From Norana najaformis (Eukaryota > Annelida > Clitellata > Crassiclitellata > Hormogastridae), in contig OZ029923.1 in NCBI GenBank assembly GCA_964023275.1, positions 4,202,729 through 4,266,728 on the forward strand: DNA of 64,000 bases, written 5' to 3'. Shown piece by piece: positions 32,740 through 42,900 of this stretch. The notes beneath the pieces were generated by a model. The model had not been told where the DNA came from. It was given only the letters and a program-made list of their open reading frames with translations, and ran no database searches. The translations under genes were made by a program, and so were the position numbers. Position 1 is the first letter of the stretch, and the number at the start of each line of letters is the position of its first letter.

Positions 32740-33140
32740 AACGATGGACATCACGTGCAAGCCTCATTTAACAAAGCTTTGCCACAGTTGGCTTCTTTCC
32801 AGAATAGGTTCCCCGGTACAACACGAGCTCTTGGCCCTTCTTTGTCTCCTTTCCGCAAGCATTTGAAAACCGTTCGGTTTGACTGTGGTTTTTTTGTTAG
32901 GTAGGGAGTACCTTTGAGGAGTTTTTCTTGAAAAGGTGCTATACAAATTTGCAATCAAAATTACAAGTAATGACTTTATCTTGATAGAGTGCTACTGTGC
33001 ACTCTGCCAGTCCTTGGACTCAAAACTCGTCTCTTCCAACTCGCTTACCCACCACAGCCTGGTCTTTGGTGTTAATGTGTTAAGGAATTTGACCTAACAG
33101 GTCAGGTCCTACTAACTGCAATTTCACTTTGAAGCATATA
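32740..33140 (+). mobile_element. Two consecutive LINE 3' ends
   Basis: 32790-32970 keeps TRALGPSLSPFRKHLKT in frame and ends CTTGAAAAGGTGCTATACAA. 32995-33140 is a family E copy with the peptide LKTRLFQLAYPP and the block TGAAGC near its right end. Both are plus strand and truncated. Confidence 0.65.
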
Positions 33141-33212
33141 CATATATATATATATGTACATATATATATATACATATATATATACATATAGCATATATAT
33201 ATATATATACAT
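33140..33212. repeat. (AT)n microsatellite
   Basis: ATATACATATATAT-type tract about 70 bp long, next to the end of the family E copy. Confidence 0.9.
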
Positions 33213-33506
33213 CACACTATTATATCGTTATAGAAGTCCTTGCATTAGATACGAAAAGTTAAGTTTCTTTTCTTGACTTTTTAGGCATGAAATAAATTTA
33301 TGATTAACAAGCCATCAATTCGGTGCTTTACTCAGACATTCTTTAAAATAAAACTTTCTGGCTGTCAACTGTATCTTCAGCATTTACTTCAGCTTCAGAG
33401 CAGCGAAACTGTCAAAGTTTTGCCCCATACAGCAACAGTGACTGCAAGTCTGATTGAGACTTGATCTTCGAGAACCATTTGTCTTGACTGTCTGTGTTTC
33501 CACAAG

Positions 33507-33599
33507 TTATTTATCAAACCGCGGCAAAACGGGCAAAATCAGATTGCCAAAAGCGGAGTCTTGAGTGATGAAATATCCTACGGAGTTTGCGTGAGCATG
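33507..33599 (-). CDS. SOSSC terminal exon
   Basis: After a TATTTTCAG acceptor the frame encodes 30 residues, HAHANSVGYFITQDSAFGNL then ILPVLPRFDK, and stops at TAA 33509-33507. It is a near-exact match to the conserved C-terminus of SOSSC that contacts INTS3 in the family. Confidence 0.96.
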   Translation of the reverse strand, partial: HAHANSVGYFITQDSAFGNLILPVLPRFDK

Positions 33600-35956
33600 C
33601 TGAAAATACAGAAACATACATCGTTAATGATTATTACCGGCAGTTCAACGAAATACACTGGAACCCAATTAAGGCACAACCTTTTGTAAGCCATGTTATA
33701 ATGAGATTTTGTTATAAAGCAGAATTACATTTGGGATGTTTTCCTGACCATTTTATATCAGAAATTGCATTATAAAATGAGGTGCTTTATAAGGTTCTGG
33801 TGTACATAAGAGTTAATGTTGATAATGGAGAACTTTTATACATGCTTATACTACAAGGAAATAAATACATATGCAAAAATTACAAGCCATCTAAACTGGA
33901 ACTGATTAATTCCCAGGCAACGTCTTGGACAGAATAAACAAAGTAACAGACAAAAAGTGAATACAGGAACACATAGACTAGTGTTTGTAACGGTGTCACA
34001 ATTCAGAAAGTTTTCTTTCGTTTTAGAATATTTATGAATAGAGAGAGGACATTAACAGACACTTGCCTGAAGTGCCGCTTTTTGGGCTGCTGCCATGTGC
34101 TGTGAATCTGATGAATTTGAGTTCTAAAACACAAAAAGCATAAAAACTGACAAGCATGCACTACAATGAAACTTATTTAATATGTACTGTTTTAGCATTA
34201 AACTTGCGTTTGAGCTTTGGATGTGGTCGTAATTCATACAGCCTATATCTAGAATACACAGATCAGATGTGAGTGGACAACTCCACCACTGCTCTTAGTT
34301 GAGAAGTGCCAGTCCCAAGCCTGGATGAAGGAGGAGGGCGACGTCAATGGCTTTTGATCCCATAAGATGTCGTTAAACACTGGAACTACCATGTGAGCTG
34401 ACAAAATTGCACCAAGTTCTGACTTCACGTGACCCGGTTTTTGCATGACTTAGAAGCAAAGCACAACACTGCATTAAAATTTCCATTATTGAGGAAAGGA
34501 AGTAACATATATGTACAGAACAATCTGCATATTCTTTTGGTATCAATGATGCTTAATGTTTACTGTGCGCAATTTTCTATTCTTACCACACGAAACAATG
34601 AATCTGTTCCACCAACCTACTAAAACTATTCAATAGACAAAATTTACGACAAAATTAAGATATTAGTCTGAACATTACCGATGGTAGAGTGTTTGCAGAC
34701 ATTCCTGGCATCATCCTACAATATAAATAGGATTAAATTGATAACAAACGGTAAGAGAGGATTAAAAATAATGAGAATGAAGTTTTACAAATCATTTAAC
34801 TCTTTGTAAAGTAAACGCAACAAATTTACATGAGCTACATAATGTCAGCTGATGACCTCTATATCACCACCACACCCCAAGTGATTCAAACAAACTTAGT
34901 TATTTACTTAGCTATTAAACTGCAGCCTAACAAAGATTTTCCTTTTGTGGTGTATCTGCACTTCAGTCAAAATTTCTGGGGATCAGACTCCATCCATACA
35001 GTGCCTTTCAAGTCAAGATAACAAGATCTAAGTTTACCCATCCTTTGTTGCAGCCATGATGCCGGGACTTGCAGTCTGCTGCCGAAGTCGTTTCTTCTGC
35101 TCTTCTAACATCTCAAGAATTTTCTTGTTTTGTCGTTCTGTCAAAACAAAAAAATCACACTCGTCATTCATTTACTGGGTAAAATTTCAGAAAAGCATAA
35201 GAAATCAGTGGAATTTCTGAGGAAGTTTTAATATACTGTAACCCTATCTTAGGTAATTATTTTGACTGAATTGGTCATTATTTAAATTAAAACGATTGAT
35301 GGGCTGATGCTTAACTAAGTAATTATCAGCAACTTATTCACTGTAAAATTATTTGGTTATTCTATAAAGATTTATGGGAAACTTCTGGCACCAGTTCTAA
35401 TATCACATCAGCCCAGAAGAAAACATACACTACGCTTACACTGTTGTTAGTTCACATATTATGTTCTGTATTTCTGGATATCCCCTTTGGGCTTTTGACC
35501 AGATTCGCCCTAAAATTTCGTTTCACTTCGAAGCGACCAGCGATTAATTCCTTGTACGTCATGGAGACCGTAATGCTAATATCTAAACTATATCAATTTA
35601 GGGCTGCCAACTTTTGATTCTGCCAATCCGGGACGCCCGCGCAGTCACTCGATATGCCAGTACCAATTTACCCTGTCCACGTGACTATTTGTAACGAATT
35701 TTGCATCAGCCTAATGTAGGATATACTGCAAACAGTCATTAAAATTACAGTCAAATGACTCAAATCAGCGGGAGGCTAGCTTATATATCGGCGTTATATC
35801 AGTCAGAAAATCAGTTTCGGTGCTAGGTCAGTGCCGCAAATGATAGCATTGCTACAGACGGTTATGAGCACATAGTTATGGGCGTAAACAAAAGCAAAAT
35901 GCCAGTGTGTTTCTCCTATGCATACCCTGTCCAGAACCAGACGTTGGCACCGCCAT
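33507..35956 (-). CDS. INIP: SOSS complex subunit C
   Basis: Five coding exons: 35956-35926, 35137-35038, 34715-34679, 34123-34067, 33599-33507. The frame runs from ATG to TAA in consistent phase and gives 105 residues (human SOSSC is 104 from memory). The start is MAVPTSGSGQ in an AACATGGCGG context. The middle is a charged helix (RQNKKILEMLEEQKKRLRQQ). Then come DSQHMAAAQKAALQHAHA and GYFITQDSAFGNLILPVLPR, the family's hallmark C-terminus. SOSSC joins INTS3 and an OB-fold ssDNA-binding protein (SSB1/2) in the nuclear SOSS complex, which acts in the DNA double-strand-break response. Intron 4 has a GC donor (AG|GCAAGT). If it were not spliced, a stop would follow after four codons. The gene is head-to-head with the GH3 gene. 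Every exon is 100 bp or less, so ordinary ORF scanning misses it. Confidence 0.95.
33640..34030. repeat. Degenerate TTATAA-rich repeat in SOSSC intron 4
   Basis: CACTGGAACCCAATTAAGGC, then GTTATAATGAGATTTTGTTA and GTTATAAAGCAG, similar to 60190-60475 and 28375-28480. The plus-strand frame across it is not a gene. Confidence 0.5.
34278..34386 (+). repeat. Repeat C copy in SOSSC intron 3
   Basis: CTCCACCACTGCTCTTAGTT, GCCAGTCCCAAGCCTGGATG, AAGGAGGAGGGCGACGTCAA and ATAAGATGTCGTTAAACACT in order, antisense to the host gene. Confidence 0.8.
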
Positions 35957-36630
35957 GTTGCTGTATTCCAAATATAACTGTCAAAAATGTTTTAGAGCAT
36001 CCAATTATAATTATAATTTTCCTATATGAAGCTGCGGTCTTTAGAGTTTCAGTACCAACAAATCACTTCAAACTTTATCGCACCTACAACATGGCTATAG
36101 ATAACAGTGCAGATGTTACAAACATCCGGTTTGTCTAATAGCCGTGACGGTAAGAAGATAAATAGGTGCGAACAGAATTATTGATATCGGTGCACTAATT
36201 TTTCAGTATTGCAGTGTTATATAATAACATGACATAACACCGGTTTTATCAATGCACTTGCAAATAACTGAGTTATAATTAATTACACAATTCTTATCAT
36301 TTCTGAAAGCGAGGCAGCCAGAGCGGAAAGTTAGTCTGGTTCAATTGTTACGTGATGTTTATGTTGAAGACGCCCCTTTTTATTTTTAGTAAGACCCTGT
36401 CACCAACCGATTTATTCAGCCACCTTCAGTATGTTACAAGCTGCGCAGCTCGGCCTAGATGACCTGTTTAGAGTCATATGCTTTTCACAAGCTGGCGCAT
36501 TGCTTCAGTGCCCAGGGTTGCCTATATACCCTTTGTCGTGGCTCAGGGAAGGTCCATGTAACGTGGACGACTTGAAATTTATGTGGAAGTTTGAGGAACT
36601 GTTTGAAGTTCGGACGATTGGTCTTCGTTG
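35957..36630. promoter_or_regulatory. Shared 5' region of SOSSC (-) and GH3 enzyme (+)
   Basis: The start codons of two divergent genes are about 675 bp apart, so their promoters lie here. No TATA box stands out. An open frame on the plus strand (ATG at 36431, 66 codons) ends with TGA at 36629-36631, overlapping the GH3 ATG at 36631 in a TGATG arrangement. If transcribed it would be an upstream ORF that could allow re-initiation at the GH3 start. Confidence 0.55.
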
Positions 36631-36974
36631 ATGATGGTGTGGCAGGAAGGCTTTTTGACGGCCGTCTTTGCAACGGTTTGCGTCAGCGGGGTCGTCGATA
36701 TCTCCGGAAATTATCGACATGGCCGATGGGGCGATTACCCTTTCAACGACTACACCCTGTCCTGGAAGGAAAGGGTCGATGACCTCGTTTCGCGCTTGAC
36801 AATCGACGAGATCACAGATCAGATGGCAAATGGCGGACGGACGACTCATGCCCCCGGCATTCCAAGACTTGGCATTTCGCCCTACCCGTGGGGGTCGGAG
36901 TGCCTGCGAGGAGACGTGAGCGCCGGACCAGCTACATCCTTTCCTCAAGCCTTGGGTCTTGCAGCCGCATTCAG
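36631..36974 (+). CDS. GH3 enzyme exon 1 with signal peptide
   Basis: ATG at 36631 (MMVWQEG) follows an in-frame TTG, which should not be taken as start. The hydrophobic leader is followed by GRWGDYPFNDYTLSWKERVD and LVSRLTIDEI, the usual N-terminal motif of GH3 xylosidases, so the N-terminus is complete. Ends CATTCAG|GTGCAG in phase 2. Confidence 0.93.
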
Positions 36975-39900
36975 GTGCAGTTATTAGCACGTTATTTTAT
37001 TTACTTACTTATTCATTCATTTATTAAATAATAATTTTCATTTTCCTGTTTGCCTACATTATCGCCATTGCTGTCTTCCTCGTCGTAATGTTTTGCACTC
37101 ATTAGTATAATCATCAGCAGCATCATCATCACCACCACCACCACTAAAAATAATCAAATGAACTAAAACAAATTGTAGGAATTTTCGCTGCTGTTAATGA
37201 AATAAAACAAATTTCTGCTTGTTTGTTTCTGTTTTAGCCCAGAAACTTTGTTTCTAGTTGCCGAGGCAACTGGTATTGAAGTTCGTGCCAAGTTCAACAA
37301 CTATAGTCGTCATGGCGACTACGGGCAACACACGAGTGCAAGCTGTTGGAGCCCAGTCATTAACATCATGCGCGATCCAAGATGGGGTCGCAATCAAGTA
37401 TTCTCCTTGTTTTTCTTTTACTAATTCTTTTTTTGCAAGTTAAGGTCCAGTGTTTATTTAATTCTGTAAATAAAATGTATAATACTAATGATAATGATAA
37501 AGATGCTGATGCTGCTGCTGATGATGATGATGAGATGATGAATCTTTATAAAATGTTTCTTGAGCCATTTGAATGATGTATAATATCTTCTGCTGGGCTA
37601 CCCAAGAAAGAATGTTACTGAAGCAATTTCCGAACACTGATGATATATTACTTTACGTGGGACTGATGATTAATTACATTGTGAATAAGCAAATAAATCA
37701 GAAATTGTGGTTTATTCTGTTTAAAACTGTTCTAGGAAACCTATGGCGAGGATCCTTTTTTGTCTGGTGTCATGGCAACGGCTTATGTCAAAGGTCTCCA
37801 GGGAAACCACGATCGTTACATTCGTGCAAACGCTGGCTGCAAACACTTTGACGTCTATGCTGGACCAGAAAACATTCCAGAAAGCAGATTTTCATTTGAT
37901 GCAAAGGTAATTTCATTAAATGTTACATCACATGCATGGCACCCAGTCTGTCTTAAAGCTCTTGGCCCAGGCCTTAAGTTTTTTGACCTTATTGTTGCCT
38001 TGAATTCTTGACCCAGGCCTTAACCTGACCTTATTGTTGCATTGAACTCTTGACCCATGCCTTGACCTGATCTTATTCTTGCCTTGAAAATTATATATTC
38101 ATTACGTGCCCGCTGATACGCCACATCTTTTGGTACTGGATAAGTGGTGGGTTTTGAATGAAATTTATAGGCATGATTTTTATGCTATGGTTTTCGGCAG
38201 TGGGTTTTTGGATAGAAAATGTCTGTTTTTATGTCAGTCTTAGATTTTGATGACAATTATCACGATAGCTGTTGTTAGATTAGATTATGCCCAGTGGCAT
38301 TTGTAAAGAGAGAGCCTAATGGTGAAGGGTATTGAGAGCTGAGTTCGGGTTTGGAAGGGTCCCATGGGGCAAATCTCAGATTTGCCAGGCTGGATTGGCC
38401 CCTTCATTTATCTGCTGTTGATTTTACTGATTTCTCACTTAGTTATAAAAATTGAGCAACATTGCGAAAAATGTCTTCTGTTCAGCTTTCTTTTTGCTTG
38501 AGCTGTTTTTCGGTGTTTTGATTGCTTTAGGTTACGGAAAGAGATTGGCGAATGACATTTCTGCCTGCATTTCGGATGTGTGTAGAAGCAGGAACGTACA
38601 GCCTTATGTGCAGCTACAACAGGTGCCAACACTCTTATAGCTCCTTTTTATCATTGCTGTGTAGTAAAGCATGAAAAGCTAATGAAAATTAGGGTGCCTG
38701 TGAATAAGCCAAATCTCTTGCATATTTTTTGCATTACTGCCAATTTATGCAAGTCTGATGCATTGGTGCCTTGTCCAGGACCTTGAGAATTGTCCGCTGC
38801 CAATGGATTGATTCCTCGCTGAGTTGATGGCACTTCAACAAATGCATTACTTACTTACTTAATGTATGCCTCACAGTGAGGTATGAGGACTTTTAATTCC
38901 TTACAATTATTGCAAAACCTAAAACTATTACACGTTACAGATATTAAGAAACTATTTTAAAGTGAAACTGTTGAAAATAATTTAAAGATATTTGACCGTA
39001 TCCTTACACACTGGTCATGTAACTTTAAAGTATAATATATTACGATATTATATGTTATAATATGTTGTAATAAGATAATATATTATAATAAATTATAATA
39101 TATTATAATATATTATAATAACTTGGTGCACAGTGAGTGTACACAACAGTGGCTCAACTGTGTTGTAGCATCAACGGGGTTCCTGCTTGTGCGAACAAAC
39201 GTCTCTTGACTGACATTCTGCGAAACGAATGGGGCTTCAACGGATATGTCATCAGCGATGAGGGTGCGATCGAAGGAATCATGGTTGGCCACAAGTATAC
39301 GAGTAACATCGTTGACACGGTTGCTGCGGCTGTAAATGCAGGTTTGTATTGCCTTAAGTGTGCGCAGTTTAAAATAACTCATTGATAAGTGTGCACAGTT
39401 TAAAATAAATTATTGATGTGTGCACAGTTTAAAATAAATCGTTGATAAGTGTGCACAGTTTAAAATAACTCATTGATAAGTGTGCACAGTTTAAAATAAA
39501 TAATTGATGTGTGCACAGTTTAAAATAACTCATTGATATAGTGTGCACAGTTTAAAATAAATCATTGATGTGTGCACAGTTTAAAATAAATCGTTGATAA
39601 GTGTGCACAGTTTAAAATAAATCATTGATGTGTGCACAGTTTAAAATAACTCATTGATATAGTGTGCACAGTTTAAAATAAATCATTGATGTGTGCACAG
39701 TTTAAAATAAATCGTTGATAAGTGTGCACAGTTTAAAATAAATCGTTGAATGATATACCTAAATTTATGATAAACTCTAATAAGGTTTATATGTACGTAT
39801 ATGGAGAAGGTTTATGTGTATGTGTGTATTGGTTTAAGAAATGATGGCCTGTGATGGTACGCATGGTATAAGAATGTGATCAATGTCGATTTCTCACATG

Positions 39901-42900
39901 GGCCCAGGATTCGAACCTAGGTCTCAGAGGTGAAAAGCCAACATGTTAGCCCCTCGGACAACGAGCCACTCCGTGTAACGACCCTGCTCACTGGTCTCTG
40001 TCACCAAGCTGCAAAACTTATACCGGCATAAGCTGGGAAGTACTTGACAAGTCCTGCGATGCGTTGGTGCCACATCCAGGACCTTGGGATTCATCCATTG
40101 CCAGATCAGGGGCCAAAGTGCATGGAAATGAGCACTTTCCGCATGGGACATGGGAGCTTTACTTTTTTTGTATCCAGATACGAGTGCTTGGGAATCTTTT
40201 AAACGGTGCTATGTCATCGACTCTAGGTACGAACTTGGAGGATGGACCTGGTGGTACTCCGATGTTTGCAGCCATTTCGAAAGCAGTTGCTCAGGGGAAG
40301 CTGTCGGAAAGCGTTGTCAGAGAAGCTGTGAAGCCGTTGTTCTACACGCGCATGCGTCTCGGGCTCTTCGATCCTCCGGATTTCAATCCATATTCATCAC
40401 TCGATCCAGCGACGGTCGTGCAGTGTGCCGAGCATCGGAACCTTTCACTGAAATCTGCTTTACAGAGCTTTGTGCTTTTGAAAAACAATGGATTTCTGCC
40501 GCTGCCAAAGGGAAAAAGATGGCAAAAGATAGCAGTGAGTCTGCTTAGAAATGTGCAGTTCAGATAGGAAAAATAAGTATGATGTACTGCCAAATAAGTA
40601 CAGTAAGTAGCTAAATAATTGACTTTATACACTGCTAATCAGTAAATAATAAACATATTTACTGTTAGTAATTTTTAGTTAGGTATTCGTAATATGTTAG
40701 TAATCTCTTCTTCCACTTCCAGCCAGGTGTTGTTAAAAGCAAATAAAGAAGTACATTATCAGTCTGTAGCAGCTGGAGATATCAGTAATGGTCTCAAATC
40801 TATATCACAGTAAATTTTAACAGTTACCTAGGTGAATTTATACCACAGAAACATTATAGGTAGCTTCTAGAGCATTTTTCCCAGAAAGGGTTCTCTGCAA
40901 CCAACTGATAAAACCGAGCTCTTTCTTTCTGGAGTTACTTGGCCTTGCCATGCCTTGCCATGTGTTAACTGTCCTCGCCTGACCTTATCTTTGAAATCAG
41001 ATGAAAGTTATTTTTCAGTTTTGGTCTTAACTTTCACCTGCGATTCCTCACTCTGTCGATGGACATACGGCACGTTAACAAACGCATTACATACTTAACT
41101 GAATCCTGAGCAAAGCTACTGTTTCCGCCAGTTGAAGCAGTGACTACTGTAAATGAGGTTTTGCTGCATTCTGCAGAACCTTACTTTACCTTACTGAACC
41201 CTCTTCTGTAATACAGGTAAAAGATGACTGATGCTGTGTCAAATGAGTCAACATTTCGTTATTTTTCTTTACCTTACATTACATGACTGTTTACTTATCT
41301 TTGTGTTCAGATTGTTGGTCCAATGGCTAACAATACGTATGGAATGTTTGGAGGCTACGCCCCGGATCCAGACCCAAAATATGTGATAACCCCGCTCAGT
41401 GGTCTGAAGGATATTGCTCAGGAAACACGCTTTGCCGCTGGCTGCAAAGACTCGGACACGAAATGCGAAGTCTACAATAAGACAGAAATAGCAGCTGCTG
41501 TCAATGGAACCGAAATAGTCTTTGTCTTCCTAGGAACAGGTTTGGCATAGTTTAGTAGTTGCTCGACATGTATGTATGTATGTATGTATGTAGGTATGTA
41601 TATAGGTATGTATGTATGTATGTGTGTATGTACCTGACTGTTTATATAGCGCCTTTGAAAACCTCAAAAACATGCTAAAACATGGCTATCTAACAGTTAG
41701 CCATGTTGGGTGTTTCATGGAATATTATCACTAATGTGTTGACTGATTACTGCTATCACTGGTCAACGTGATTTTTGCTCCCTTAATAAATTTTGGTGAT
41801 TCTAGCAGTGTTCCAGTTGCTGATTTTGGAAATGAACTCGGAATTTCTCTATCACATGAGGTTTTTTTGAAATTGCCAAAAGTTTGCATCTTATTGGTTT
41901 CCATTTAGTTATTCCATAAAACGTGTAATATAATTTGAGTCACGTTTCATTGTGTGACTGTGGTGTCTTGTCTGTGAGCGACATTTATTGCATAAGAAAA
42001 GACCTCCTCATATCTAAGTTTGTTGATGTTGCATTAACGCATCGGCAAATACAGTTCTGACAACCCTAACACTCGTAACCGTAATTGTAACTACGCTGTC
42101 AAGAAAAATTCCTTGGAGAAACTCTTGACCTAACAGCACAAGAAGTGGTCTTTAACTGAAGGCAAAGATGAGGCAGATAAAGGACAAAATAGCTTGTTCT
42201 GTGGCTCTGAGGGTTGTTTTGACACAGCTGTGTAACAACAGATGGCTCCATCTGTTTGGTGGCTACGGGTGAAATTATTGATCTCCACTCTTTCGATCAT
42301 CAGTTACAATCTGGTGTAATATATCACGTATGTACGCATGTATGAAGGATCACTTTACCTTTCGTTTAACTGTGATGTACTAATTGTATGTTGTAGATGC
42401 TAGTTAAGGCTAACTTCATCTGTGCCTTACATGTTTTACATCTGCTTACTTACTTTTTCAGGGGAAAACATTGAATCTGAAAGCAACGACCGTCGCAACA
42501 TTGACCTCCCTGGACAACAACTTCAGTTGCTAAAGGATGCTGTCAGTTATTGTAAGCAATTTAAAACTGCTGTAATTTGGTAATTGTTGAGATAATAATT
42601 GTTCAGCATAGCATCTTCAAAAGGCTGCTTGTTCTTAAGCAGCCCTTTGAAGATGTTATGTTAAACAATTATTTATGTTTGTACTGTATTGATTTATTAT
42701 TAATGCACGTTTGTATTTTGTACATTTTTGCAAATAAATACTAATAATTAATGTTTTTGTTGTGCTTATGCACAAATGCTGGAACATAACATTGATTATA
42801 ATCTAATCATAACTATTGTGTATCTAATCTAGCATAATCTGCTATCTAATCTGATGTCTATGACATGATCTGATGTTACTTGATCCAATGTCATTTATAT

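Noticed and set aside
34067-35137. Minus-strand exons first considered as an alternative N-terminus of RFX
   Set aside because: They join RFX exon 2 in phase by chance, but an ATG exon at 35956 and a terminal exon at 33599 complete a SOSSC protein of the right length.
36485-36990. 161-codon minus-strand frame
   Set aside because: It is the shadow of GH3 exon 1, whose plus-strand product has clear homology.
38755-38850. Possible copy of the 14.8/39.9 kb repeat
   Set aside because: Only GGTGCC and CCAGGACCTTG words match. Too short to call.
39906-39965. Possible tRNA-Glu gene on the minus strand
   Set aside because: The B box and T-arm are good but the acceptor stem does not pair convincingly. 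More likely a SINE head.
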